Assembly (NCBI GenBank): GCA_023458595.1
Contig: JAEWYT010000056.1
Span: 1-34,682 of the forward strand
Source: Pseudomonadota bacterium
GTDB lineage: Bacteria > Pseudomonadota > Alphaproteobacteria > Rhizobiales > Tepidamorphaceae
Direction of reading: 5' to 3'
DNA length: 34,682 nt
Part shown: positions 1-8,053 of the stretch, piece after piece
Layout of the letters: each line of letters opens with the position of its first letter
Numbering within the stretch: the stretch's first letter is position 1
The notes under the pieces: model-generated
Databases searched by the model: none
Told to the model about the DNA's origin: nothing
What the model saw: the letters and a program-made list of their open reading frames with translations, nothing else
Position numbers and translations under genes: made by a program

Positions 1-173
1 CCGCCCCCGCTTCCGGCCATTCGGCAGGGGACGACGCACCGCAGCGAGGCCCGCCAGCGCCCCGCCGCCTTGAAACCGGGGGGCCGGACACCTACCATTC
101 GGTCGATTCCGGACGCCGCCGACCGGCGCCCTGCCCCCCGCCTCGCGGGGCCGGCGAACGAAACGAGACGAGC

Positions 174-1133
174 ATGACGCACACCCACACCAAGGTCCTG
201 ATCATCGGTTCCGGCCCGGCCGGCTACACCGCCGCCATCTACGCCGCCCGCGCCATGCTGGAGCCGATCCTGATCGCCGGCCTGCAGCAGGGCGGCCAGC
301 TCACCATCACCACCGACGTCGAGAACTATCCCGGCTTCGCCGAGCCGGTGCAGGGACCGTGGCTGATGGAGCAGATGGAGCTCCAGGCGCGCAATGTCGG
401 GGCCGAGATCGTTCACGATCTCGTGACCGAGGTGACGTTCGACCGCAGCCCGTTCCTCGTCACCACCGATTCCGGCGCGACCTATACGTGCGACGCGCTG
501 ATTATCGCCACGGGCGCGCAGGCCAAATGGCTCGGCATCCCGACCGAGGAGACCTTCATGGGCTTCGGCGTCTCGGCCTGCGCCACCTGCGACGGCTTCT
601 TCTATCGCGGCAGGGAAGTGCTCGTCGTCGGCGGCGGCAACACCGCCGTCGAGGAGGCGCTGTTCCTGACGAATTTCGCCTCGAAGGTGACGGTCGTGCA
701 CCGGCGCGATTCCTTCCGCGCCGAGAAGATCCTGCAGGACCGCCTGTTCGGCAATCCGAAGATAGAGGTCGTCTGGGATTCGACGATCGACGAGATCATC
801 GGCAGCGAGCAGCCGCCGGGCGTGACCGCGGTGCGGCTGAGGAACGTCAAGACCGGCGCGACGAGCGAACGCAAGGTCGACGGCGTCTTCATCGCCATCG
901 GCCACGCGCCGTCCACAGCCATTTTCCAGGGAAAAGTCGCAACCCGGCCGAACGGCTATATCGTTACGGAGCCCGGAACGACGAATACCAGCGTGCCGGG
1001 TGTGTTCGCCGCCGGCGACGTGACGGACGAGACCTACCGGCAGGCCGTGACGGCCGCCGGCATGGGCTGCATGGCCGCGCTCGATGCGGAGCGCTGGCTT
1101 GCAGAGGCGCACGAACGCGCCGCCGCCGAATGA
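174..1133 (+). CDS. trxB: Thioredoxin-disulfide reductase
   Basis: NADPH-dependent cytoplasmic flavoenzyme that reduces thioredoxin. The 319-residue protein has the normal length of the low-molecular-weight bacterial enzyme. An FAD-binding GSGPAG motif lies at residues 12-17, the redox-active CATC pair at C136/C139, an NADPH-binding GGGNTA motif near residues 152-157, and the C-terminal FAD motif (AAGDV) with the usual TAAGxGCxAA tail. The ATG at 174 is preceded only by a weak purine-rich stretch (ACGAGACGAGC), but the protein starts where homologues start. A LysR regulator follows 44 bases downstream on the same strand, an order conserved in Rhizobium, Agrobacterium and Brucella relatives, and the two may be co-transcribed. 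Family assignment is essentially certain. Confidence 0.97.
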   Translation: MTHTHTKVLIIGSGPAGYTAAIYAARAMLEPILIAGLQQGGQLTITTDVENYPGFAEPVQGPWLMEQMELQARNVGAEIVHDLVTEVTFDRSPFLVTTDSGATYTCDALIIATGAQAKWLGIPTEETFMGFGVSACATCDGFFYRGREVLVVGGGNTAVEEALFLTNFASKVTVVHRRDSFRAEKILQDRLFGNPKIEVVWDSTIDEIIGSEQPPGVTAVRLRNVKTGATSERKVDGVFIAIGHAPSTAIFQGKVATRPNGYIVTEPGTTNTSVPGVFAAGDVTDETYRQAVTAAGMGCMAALDAERWLAEAHERAAAE

Positions 1134-1177
1134 CGGGCGGCGACGTGGATCCTGCCTGACGGGGGGAGTGCCTTGAA

Positions 1178-2068
1178 ATGGACTGGGACAAGCTGCGCAT
1201 ATTCCATGCCGCGGCCGATGCGGGAAGCTTCACCCACGCCGGCGAGGCGCTGGGCCTGAGCCAGTCGGCGGTGAGCCGGCAGGTCAGCGCGCTCGAGCAC
1301 GAGCTGAAGGCCCCTCTTTTCCACCGTCATGCCCGCGGCCTGATCCTGACCGAGCAGGGGGAACTGCTCTACCGCACGGCGCACGACGTGTTCATGCAGC
1401 TGGAATCGGTGCGCACGCGCCTGACCGATTCCCGCGAGAAGCCGCGCGGCGAGCTGAAGGTCACGACGACGCTGGCGCTCGGCACCACGTGGCTCATCCC
1501 GCGCCTGCGCGAATTCGTCGAGCTGTACCCCGACATCCACCTGCAGATGATCCTCGACGACGACGAGCTCGACCTGTCCATGCGCCAGGCAGACATCGCC
1601 ATCCGCCTGCGCCAGCCCGTGCAGCCCGACCTCATCATGCGGCGGCTCTTCACGGTCCATTTCCATGTCTATGCGTCGCCGGAATACCTCAAGCGGCATG
1701 GAACGCCGCGCAACGTCGCCGATCTCGACAAGCACCGGATCATCACCTTCGGCGACCCTTCCCCTGCCTATTTCCGCGACATCAATTGGCTGGAGATGGC
1801 CGGCCGGTCCGAGGGCGACCCCCGGATTCCGATCCTCAGAATCAATACGACGCACGGGATTCGGCGCGCCGTCGACGCCGGAATAGGCATCGCGGTGTTG
1901 CCGGATTACCTCATCGACCAGGGATCGAGCCTCGTCCTGCTCCTCCCCGAAGAGCGGATTCCGGCCTTCGATACCTTCCTCGTCTATCCCGAGGAGCTGA
2001 AGGACACCGCAAGGATCAACGTTTTCCGCGATTTTCTGCTCGCGAAGGCGCGTGGTTGGAAATTCTGA
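1178..2068 (+). CDS. vtlR: LysR-family transcriptional regulator, VtlR/LsrB-like
   Basis: Full-length LysR-type regulator of 296 residues. The N-terminal winged HTH (residues 2-60, beginning MDWDKLRIFHAAADAGSFTHAG) is followed by a linker helix and a periplasmic-binding-like effector domain from about residue 90. The opening sequence and the position directly after trxB match the VtlR (Brucella, Agrobacterium) and LsrB (Sinorhizobium) group as I remember it. That group controls AbcR small RNAs and stress or host-association functions. The ATG at 1178 starts the family-typical N terminus. The protein contains no cysteine at all, although cysteines have been reported as redox sensors in S. meliloti LsrB. 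A candidate AbcR small RNA lies just downstream at 2158-2317. LysR membership is certain; the VtlR assignment rests on synteny and N-terminal resemblance. Confidence 0.88.
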   Translation: MDWDKLRIFHAAADAGSFTHAGEALGLSQSAVSRQVSALEHELKAPLFHRHARGLILTEQGELLYRTAHDVFMQLESVRTRLTDSREKPRGELKVTTTLALGTTWLIPRLREFVELYPDIHLQMILDDDELDLSMRQADIAIRLRQPVQPDLIMRRLFTVHFHVYASPEYLKRHGTPRNVADLDKHRIITFGDPSPAYFRDINWLEMAGRSEGDPRIPILRINTTHGIRRAVDAGIGIAVLPDYLIDQGSSLVLLLPEERIPAFDTFLVYPEELKDTARINVFRDFLLAKARGWKF

Positions 2069-2157
2069 TCGTTCGGCGGATAGCCATGAGGATCGCTCAT
2101 ATCTGACATGCGTGCATGCGCGTTGTGCAATGCACCCTAAAGCGTCATATCAACGAT

Positions 2158-2317
2158 CAAGCTGTAGGCAGCAAGGCGCGGCACTACCTCCTCCCGGTGC
2201 CAAACCTCGGTGCGGTCAGCTGTTCCCCTCTGGAAGGCGATTTCCTCGCGAATCCCCCCTCGCGAGTAGATCGACTAAATAGCCGGATCGCCTTGTGCGA
2301 TCCGGCTTTTCTTTTTT
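2158..2317 (+). ncRNA. Candidate AbcR-like (alpha-r15) small RNA
   Basis: This gene-free stretch between the LysR gene and msrP has the build of a trans-acting, Hfq-dependent small RNA. A first hairpin pairs 2180-2184 (GGCAC) with 2197-2201 (GTGCC) and exposes a CCTCCTCCC loop. A second pairs 2245-2250 (CTCGCG) with 2261-2266 (CGCGAG) and exposes CCCCCCT. A perfect rho-independent terminator closes it. C-rich exposed loops are anti-Shine-Dalgarno elements, and AbcR RNAs of Rhizobiales repress ABC-transporter mRNAs in this way. In Agrobacterium and Sinorhizobium, abcR genes lie beside the vtlR/lsrB homologue, as here. The 5' end is a guess from a weak promoter-like pair (TTGTGC at 2123-2128, CATATC near 2146-2151). 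Only one copy is visible. It could instead be another anti-SD RNA family. Confidence 0.62.
2281..2317 (+). terminator. Rho-independent terminator of the candidate sRNA
   Basis: A perfect 11-bp stem pairs AGCCGGATCGC (2281-2291) with GCGATCCGGCT (2297-2307) around a CTTGT loop. It is followed by a T-rich tract (TTTTCTTTTTT, 2307-2317). This is a textbook intrinsic terminator on the plus strand. It lies 213 bases past the LysR stop, so it ends either a separate small RNA or a long 3' UTR. Confidence 0.9.
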
Positions 2318-2347
2318 CCGGGGAAGCGGCCCGTCCGCGGGCGCCGC

Positions 2348-3313
2348 TCACATGAACAGGTGCTCGCCCTCGTATTTCGTGTAGAGGCCGGCGACCTGCT
2401 CTCCGTAGCCGTTGTAGATGAGCGTCGGCACCCGCTCACCGGTTCCGAGCACTTCTTCGCTCGCCTGGCTCCAGCGCGGATGCGGCACCTCCGGGTTGAC
2501 GTTCGCCCAGAACCCGTACTCGCTCGCCTGCAGCTTCTCCCAGAAGCCTACGGGCCGCTCCGAGGTGAACGTGAAGCGCACGATCGACTTGATCGACTTG
2601 AAGCCGTACTTCCAGGGCGTCGCGAGCCTCAGCGGCGCGCCCATCTGCTTGGGTGCAGGCTCGCCGTAGGCGCCCGTGACCAGGAAGGTCAGGTCGTTGG
2701 TCGCCTCCTCGATGGTGAGCCCTTCCACGTACGGCCAGGGATACCAGACCTGCCTCTGTCCGGGCGCCATCGACGGGTCGCTGAAGGTCTCCATCCGCAC
2801 GTATCTCGCGCTCGAGAGCGGGGCGGCCAGCGCCACCAGCTTGGCGAAGGGAAAGCCGGTCCACGGCACCGCCATCGACCAGGCCTCGACGCAGCGGTGC
2901 CGGTAGAGACGCTCCTCCAGCGTCACCTTGCGGATCAACTCGTCGATCGAAAGCGTCATCTCCTTCTCGACCTCGCCGTCTATCTTCACCTCCCACGGCC
3001 GGATCTTCAGCGCCTGGGCGGGCTCGGCGACATATTTGCTGCTTCCGAACTCGTAGAAGTTGTTGAAGTTGAGATTGGCGTCCTTCGAGGTCACCTCGCG
3101 GTCGAGCGTGTAGGCCTCGTTGCGTGGTGCCGGGTAGAGATCGGCGGTCGGGTCCTCGCCCGCTGCCCGGGCGATGCCGGCGGAACCCAGCGCCCCGGCG
3201 ACGGCGATCCCGGATGCGGCCATGAAGGCGCGGCGGTTCAGATAGACATCCTGAGGCGTTGCGGCGGACTCGGGCATCCACCAGCCCGGCTTGCTGCGGA
3301 TAAGCATGGGCAT
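2348..3313 (-). CDS. msrP: Protein-methionine-sulfoxide reductase catalytic subunit MsrP (YedY)
   Basis: Periplasmic molybdenum (Mo-MPT) enzyme that repairs oxidised methionine in envelope proteins. The 321-residue precursor carries a twin-arginine signal (NRRAFMAAS, residues 26-34, then a hydrophobic run to ARAAG). The molybdenum-ligating cysteine is C141 in the conserved RHRCVEAWSMAVPW motif. The rest follows the YedY/sulfite-oxidase fold, including TPWKYGFKSIKSI. The usual haem partner MsrQ (YedZ) is not adjacent, so electrons would come from a subunit encoded elsewhere. The gene is convergent with the trxB/LysR/sRNA unit. A purine-rich GGAAGGAGCG lies just upstream of the ATG at 3313. Confidence 0.95.
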   Translation of the reverse strand: MPMLIRSKPGWWMPESAATPQDVYLNRRAFMAASGIAVAGALGSAGIARAAGEDPTADLYPAPRNEAYTLDREVTSKDANLNFNNFYEFGSSKYVAEPAQALKIRPWEVKIDGEVEKEMTLSIDELIRKVTLEERLYRHRCVEAWSMAVPWTGFPFAKLVALAAPLSSARYVRMETFSDPSMAPGQRQVWYPWPYVEGLTIEEATNDLTFLVTGAYGEPAPKQMGAPLRLATPWKYGFKSIKSIVRFTFTSERPVGFWEKLQASEYGFWANVNPEVPHPRWSQASEEVLGTGERVPTLIYNGYGEQVAGLYTKYEGEHLFM

Positions 3314-3381
3314 CGCTCCTTCCGGTTCCTTTCCGGACTACGCCGGGCACGGGAACGGAGCAATTCACGCTTGCGCGACGC

Positions 3382-3409
3382 GGATGTGAGGGCGGGGATG
3401 TGAGGGCGG
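3382..3409. repeat. Two tandem 14-bp units in the msrP/EF-G spacer
   Basis: GGATGTGAGGGCGG occurs twice without spacing (3382-3395 and 3396-3409). It lies upstream of msrP and downstream of the EF-G-like gene. Replication slippage is the likely origin, and no function is evident. Confidence 0.6.
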
Positions 3410-3442
3410 GTGCGCGACGGCGCCGGCCTCCCCTCTCCGCCG

Positions 3443-3498
3443 TCATCCCCGCGCTGGTCGCGGAGATGAGGGCCGGCGCCGAGAGTGGCCCTCGGCGC
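3443..3498. repeat. REP-like palindromic pair downstream of the EF-G-like gene
   Basis: TCATCCCCGCG (3443-3453) pairs with CGCGGAGATGA (3459-3469) with one mismatch. A second stem pairs GCGCCGAG (3476-3483) with CTCGGCGC (3491-3498). TCATCCCCGCG-type palindromes are dispersed in many alphaproteobacterial genomes. There is no T-tract on the minus strand, so this is at best a weak terminator or 3' stabiliser for the EF-G-like mRNA. No second copy occurs in this window. Confidence 0.4.
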
Positions 3499-3511
3499 GC
3501 CGAACCGCCGC

Positions 3512-5578
3512 CTACGCGGCTTCCTTGCTGTGGCTTGCGATGACCTGGTCGGCGAGCTTGCCGGTCAGCTCGGCGAGGTGATCGAAGCGGTAGACGTAGG
3601 AGCCGACGCCGGCCGTCGCCGACCTGAGCTCGACGATCAGGTCGCGCATTTCCGCTTCCGGCATCTGCGCCTGCACCACATCCCAGCCGCCCCAGCCCGG
3701 CCTGCCGTCGAAGCCGAGGATCTGGCCGCGCCGCTGCGAGACGATGGTGTTGACCTTCGACGTCGCTTCCGAAGGCACGGCGATCTCCACGTGCATGATC
3801 GGCTCGAGCAGCACGGGCGAGCACTGCGGCATGCCCTCGCTCATGCCGATCCGGCCGGCGGTGCGGAACGCCATGTCGGAGGAATCGACGGTGTGATACG
3901 AGCCGTCCGACAGGTTGACCGCGACGTCGACCACCGGGAACCCGAGCGGACCGTGGGAGAGATAGTCGCGCACGCCCGCCTCGACCGAAGGGATGTACTG
4001 CTTCGGCACCACGCCGCCGGTGATCGTGTCGGTGAACTCGAAGCCGGCCCCGCGCGGCAGCGGCTTGATCTCGATCACCACGTCGCCGAACTGGCCGTGT
4101 CCGCCCGATTGCTTCTTGTGGCGGCCGCGCTGGGTGGCCGACTTGCGGATCGTCTCCTTGTAGCCGACGCGCGGCTCGCGGGTCTCCACGTCGATCGCGA
4201 ACTTACCGGTGAGCCGTTCGAGCGCCACGCGCAGGTGCATCTCGCCCTGGCCGTGCAGAACCATTTCTCCGGCTTCCTGATTGTGGCTGAGCGACAGCGA
4301 GGGATCCTCGTCGATGATCTTGTGGATTGCCGCCGTGAGCTTCACCTCGTCCTTGCGCTCCTTGGCCGCGATCGCCTTGCCGAGCACCGGCGGCGGCGGC
4401 GCGACGGAGACGAGCTGGGCGACGCCCTTCTCCGTCGAGATCGTTTCCCCGGTCGCGATGCCCTCGAGCCGGCCGAGCCCGACCGTATCGCCGGCTTTCG
4501 CCCCGGCGGCCTTGTTGGCCTCCTGGCCGCGCAGCGTGAACAGGCCGCCGATGCGCTCGTCCCCGCCTCCGGCGCCGTGGACCGTGTCGCCGTCGCTCAA
4601 GGAGCCGCGCAGGACGCGCGCGACCGACAGCTTGCCGCCATGGGTCGTGTGGAAGGTCTTGAGGATCTGCGCCACCGCGCCCGATCCGGCGCTCAGGCCG
4701 AGCCGCTCGGCCGTCTCGACGACCGTCGGCGCCTCGTGTCGCAGCGCCTTCATCAGCCGCAGGATGCCGTTGCCGTGCTCGGCCGAGCCCATCATCAGCG
4801 GCACGATCAGGCTCTCGCGGAGTTCCTTGGTCAGATCGTCGAACACCCGGTCGCGCGGCGGCTCGACGTCGGACAGGAGCTGCTCCATCAGCTCGTCGTC
4901 GTAGTCGGCGAGCTTCTCCAGCATCGAGAACCGGGCCTCGATCTCCTCGGTCTTCGCCGCATCGGTCATCTCGATGACCTCGCTCGGGGCGTGCTCGCGG
5001 TAGACGAAGGCGCGCTCCAGCGCGAGGTCGATGAAGCCGGTGACGATGTCGTTCTCCCAGATCGGCAGCTGGCGCAGCACGACGGGCTGCGTCGAGGCGG
5101 GCTGCAGCCAGCCGAGCACGTCGCGGATATTGCCCTCCGCCTTGTCGATCTTGTTGAGGAAGATGAGGCGCGGAACGCCGAGATCCTCGAGTTCCTTGAG
5201 GATCAGTTGCAGGGCGGGAAGCTTCTTCTCGTCGGCTTCCGCCACCACGACCGCCATGTCGACGGCGGGAACCACGTTGCGGGCCTCGTGCAGGAACTCG
5301 ATCGAGCCCGGGCAATCGACAAAGGTATAGGTGTCGCCCATGAATTCGGTCGTGGCGACGTTGACCTCGACGCTCATGCCGTGCCCGCGCGCCTCGGGCG
5401 ACGCGTCGCCGACGGTGTTGCCGTCGCTGACCCTGCCCTGCCGGGTGATCGCGCCGGTGCGTGCCAGAATGCTTTCGAGAAGCGTCGTCTTGCCGCTCAG
5501 ATAAGGGCCGACCAGCGCGATGCACCGGGCGGCCCCGACTGGCTTGCCTCCGTTCGGCTTTCCACTGAGTTCCGACAT
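3512..5578 (-). CDS. Elongation factor G-like translational GTPase (divergent EF-G paralogue)
   Basis: A 688-residue protein with the full EF-G domain order: GTPase domain, domain II, and domains III-V with an EF-G-type domain IV (residues about 450-600). It differs from housekeeping FusA. The P-loop reads GPYLSGKTT (24-32) instead of AHxDxGKTT. The G3 motif reads DCPGS (88-92) instead of DTPGH, so the catalytic histidine is replaced by serine. NKID (142-145) is intact. No rpsL, rpsG or tuf neighbours are present, so this is not the str-operon copy. The family is annotated as EF-G-like, and its role in ribosome recycling, translocation or stress is not settled. The start at 5578 places the P-loop at the normal depth. 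The catalytic differences are seen directly; the function is inferred. Confidence 0.9.
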   Translation of the reverse strand: MSELSGKPNGGKPVGAARCIALVGPYLSGKTTLLESILARTGAITRQGRVSDGNTVGDASPEARGHGMSVEVNVATTEFMGDTYTFVDCPGSIEFLHEARNVVPAVDMAVVVAEADEKKLPALQLILKELEDLGVPRLIFLNKIDKAEGNIRDVLGWLQPASTQPVVLRQLPIWENDIVTGFIDLALERAFVYREHAPSEVIEMTDAAKTEEIEARFSMLEKLADYDDELMEQLLSDVEPPRDRVFDDLTKELRESLIVPLMMGSAEHGNGILRLMKALRHEAPTVVETAERLGLSAGSGAVAQILKTFHTTHGGKLSVARVLRGSLSDGDTVHGAGGGDERIGGLFTLRGQEANKAAGAKAGDTVGLGRLEGIATGETISTEKGVAQLVSVAPPPPVLGKAIAAKERKDEVKLTAAIHKIIDEDPSLSLSHNQEAGEMVLHGQGEMHLRVALERLTGKFAIDVETREPRVGYKETIRKSATQRGRHKKQSGGHGQFGDVVIEIKPLPRGAGFEFTDTITGGVVPKQYIPSVEAGVRDYLSHGPLGFPVVDVAVNLSDGSYHTVDSSDMAFRTAGRIGMSEGMPQCSPVLLEPIMHVEIAVPSEATSKVNTIVSQRRGQILGFDGRPGWGGWDVVQAQMPEAEMRDLIVELRSATAGVGSYVYRFDHLAELTGKLADQVIASHSKEAA

Positions 5579-5735
5579 TTCAGCAGTCCTCCCTTCGCCG
5601 GGCGGACCGCCGTCGTGTTGTTGTGCCGTTGCGCGGGCCCCGCCCGTGACCTCGCCAGGAGGGTATCGTCACTCTCATTGGGACCGGAAGCAAGGGGGAC
5701 GTCTAGCAATATGCCGGCAGAATGGCTTTTGCGGG

Positions 5736-6617
5736 CTACGCGCGCCTCGGCTTGAGCGCCAATGGCGCGAGCTGGACGGCCAGCACCGCCACCATGATCA
5801 GGCCCGCACCGGCCCATCCCACGAGGGTCACGCGGTCGCCGAGCAGGATGGCACCGGAAATCGCCGCGAAAAGCGCTTCCGACGACAGGATCACGGCCGC
5901 GTCGGCCGGCGGCGTCCAGCGCTGGCCGATCGCCTGCAGCGTGTAGGCGAGCCCGCCCGACAGGAGCCCCGCGTAGAGGATCTCGACCCCGGCGGCCATG
6001 ATCGGCTCCATTCCGACCGGCTCGACGAACGGCGCGATCCCCGTGCCGAGCGCGCCGCCGACGGCGAACTGGAAGACGGCGATCGTCACCGGCCGCCCGG
6101 TGCGCGCCGCCGCGTAGCTCAGCAAGACCACCTGCAGCGCCCAGAAGACGGCGGCGACGACCATCAGCCCGTCGCCGAACCCGAGGGGCGCGATCCCGCC
6201 CCCGGATAGCATCATCGTGCCGGCGAACGACATCGCCGCCGCCGGCCAGACCACGCCGTGCGGCATCGAGCGGAAGACCGCGAGCGCGACGAACGGCACC
6301 AGAACGACGTAGAGCGCCGTCAGGAAGCCCGCGTTGGTGACGCTCGTGTACTGCAGCCCGACCTGCTGCAGGATGCTGCCGACGAAGAAGGCGATCGCCG
6401 TCGCCAGCGTCAGCAGCCAGCCGCCGCGGTCCATCGGGCCGGTGCGGCGCCTCTCCCTGAGCGCGAACGGGAGGATCGCCGCGGCGGCCAGCAGGAACCG
6501 CGTGCCCGTGAACAGGAAGGGCCCGATATCGCGCATGGCCGTCGACTGGGCGACGAAGGCCGTCCCCCAGACGAAGGCGGTGAGGAGCAGCGTGAGATTG
6601 GCGAGCGATCGGGTCAC
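5736..6617 (-). CDS. EamA/DMT-family transporter
   Basis: Inner-membrane exporter of the drug/metabolite transporter superfamily, with two EamA repeats and about ten hydrophobic segments. The first repeat opens with LLLTAFVWGTAFVAQ and the second begins near FGDGLMVVAAVFWALQVV. I chose the GTG at 6617 (protein VTRSLANLTLL, 293 residues) because it starts just before the first membrane segment and gives the family length. The frame stays open upstream to 6770, but that extension is Arg-rich and unlike EamA proteins. The substrate is unknown; members of the family export amino acids, nucleosides or other metabolites. It is divergent from the TPR gene at 6788. Confidence 0.87.
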   Translation of the reverse strand: MTRSLANLTLLLTAFVWGTAFVAQSTAMRDIGPFLFTGTRFLLAAAAILPFALRERRRTGPMDRGGWLLTLATAIAFFVGSILQQVGLQYTSVTNAGFLTALYVVLVPFVALAVFRSMPHGVVWPAAAMSFAGTMMLSGGGIAPLGFGDGLMVVAAVFWALQVVLLSYAAARTGRPVTIAVFQFAVGGALGTGIAPFVEPVGMEPIMAAGVEILYAGLLSGGLAYTLQAIGQRWTPPADAAVILSSEALFAAISGAILLGDRVTLVGWAGAGLIMVAVLAVQLAPLALKPRRA

Positions 6618-6787
6618 GCGTCCGGATAGTCCGGGAAACTGGGGCAAGGCAAGACGCCCCCGCGCGGCCCCGCCATGCACCTTCCGCACATCCATCGGGC
6701 GGCTGTGATAGTCTCTCCCGGGAATATCGGCACCGCCCGCGTGTTGGAGTCGGTGCCGCCGTCGATCCATCCCGTGAGGAGTTCGCC

Positions 6788-7348
6788 ATGACGCATCCCC
6801 TCAATATCCCGCGAGCCTCCCTCGCCTGTCTCGCCGTCGCCTGCTCCCTGTTCCTCGCGGCTTCCGCGCCGTCCTTCGCCGCAGGCGACAGCGGCGGGCC
6901 GGTGAAGACCTGCCCGCGCGGCGAGGTGTATGACGGCAAGGCCGGCCGGTGCGTGAAACAGTCGAGCGGGAGCCTCGACGACGAGAGCCGCTACGCCTAC
7001 GGCAGCTGGCTCGCCCGGTCGGGCCGGTACGGCGAGGCGATCGAGGTTCTCAGCCTCGTCGAGAACAAGGACGATCCGCGCGTGCTCAACTATCTCGGCT
7101 ACGCCAACCGGCAGCTCGGCCGCTTCGAGGTGGGCCTGGGCTACTATCGCCAGGCGCTTGTCGCCGACCCGGGCTATTCGAAGGCCCGCGAATACCTGGG
7201 CGAGGCCTATCTGGTGCTGAACAGGCCCGGGCTCGCCAGGGAGCAGCTAGGCGAGATCGGTGCGCGCTGCGGAACGACCTGCGAGGAATACGGGCTCCTC
7301 GCCGACGCGATCGAAGAATACGAAGCAGCGCTCGCACGCCGGTCCTGA
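6788..7348 (+). CDS. Exported tetratricopeptide-repeat protein
   Basis: A 186-residue protein with an N-terminal signal peptide (hydrophobic core around residues 10-30, likely cleavage near SFAAG). A short cysteine pair module follows (C42 and C55 in CPRGEVYDGKAGRC). TPR helices span about residues 66-160; the repeats read SRYAYGSWLARSGRYGEAIE and RVLNYLGYANRQLGRFEVGL, then a third. Such proteins are common in Rhizobiales and probably act as periplasmic protein-interaction scaffolds. A purine-rich GTGAGGAG precedes the ATG. The gene stands alone between divergent and convergent neighbours. The specific partner is unknown. Confidence 0.87.
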   Translation: MTHPLNIPRASLACLAVACSLFLAASAPSFAAGDSGGPVKTCPRGEVYDGKAGRCVKQSSGSLDDESRYAYGSWLARSGRYGEAIEVLSLVENKDDPRVLNYLGYANRQLGRFEVGLGYYRQALVADPGYSKAREYLGEAYLVLNRPGLAREQLGEIGARCGTTCEEYGLLADAIEEYEAALARRS

Positions 7349-7431
7349 GCGAGCCCGGCGGCACCCGTCGGGCGCCGGCAACGAACGCGATGAGCGAGAC
7401 GGCCGGAACGAGCTGGTCCCGGCCCTCGCGA

Positions 7432-7872
7432 TCACGGAATGATCAGGCTCCACGAGCTGTTGTCCGACAAGTCGAACGCTGCGCCGCTGAGGTTGTACGT
7501 ATAGACCGTCAGCCATAGCTTGTTCGCCGGGCAGTCGGGGCTCGTCGTCGCCGCGATGACGATGACGTCGGGCTGCGCGGTGCCTTCCGCGGAGCCCGAG
7601 ACGATCGGCACCGTCTTTCGGACATCGCGGATCCGGCTCTTCTTCCGGTGCAGCTTGACGCAATAGATGCCCTTTGTCGGGATCGTGACCTGGGCGATGC
7701 CCTTCTGACGCGTCACGCCGCTGGCATCGATGTTGAAGACGAGCGCGGCACGCGCGTTCTCGACGTCGGCGGCCGGCAGCGCGGCCGGGCCGGATTTCCC
7801 CGCGGCGAGCGCCGGCCCCGAGGCGATGGCGCCGAAGATCGCGGTGGCGGCGAATAGAGTTCTAACGAGCAT
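7432..7872 (-). CDS. Exported protein of unknown function
   Basis: I do not recognise the family. The 146-residue protein has a clear signal peptide (MLVRTLFAATAIFGAIASGPALA). The mature part has a beta-rich look: GVTRQKGIAQVTIPTKGIYCVKL, then a VIVIAATTSPDCPANKLWL stretch with two cysteines that could pair in the periplasm. The ATG at 7872 is chosen because AGGGA lies about eight bases before it and the signal peptide starts there. An ATG at 7899 would add nine residues. It is convergent with the TPR gene and divergent from the MATE gene. Confidence 0.75.
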   Translation of the reverse strand: MLVRTLFAATAIFGAIASGPALAAGKSGPAALPAADVENARAALVFNIDASGVTRQKGIAQVTIPTKGIYCVKLHRKKSRIRDVRKTVPIVSGSAEGTAQPDVIVIAATTSPDCPANKLWLTVYTYNLSGAAFDLSDNSSWSLIIP

Positions 7873-8053
7873 CGTCAATTCCCTGCTTTTGTTGGGCATA
7901 TCGTCCGCGAGACGGTAGAACCGGGGCATTTCAGCCCGGCAGCCGGGGCCGGATCGAGTTGTTTCAATCGTTTCGCCGCGCGCCGGCGGCGGCATCGCGA
8001 ACCTCACCCGGGAGGCTGGCAACCGGCCCGTTTTCCGGCCATTGTGCCGCCGC

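Noticed and set aside
1034..1855. Minus-strand frame opposite trxB and the LysR gene
   Set aside because: Shadow of two confidently identified genes.
3485..5755. Long plus-strand open frame opposite the EF-G-like gene
   Set aside because: Arg/Asp/His-rich translation without any family motif; it is the reverse-frame shadow of a clearly recognisable EF-G paralogue in high-GC DNA.
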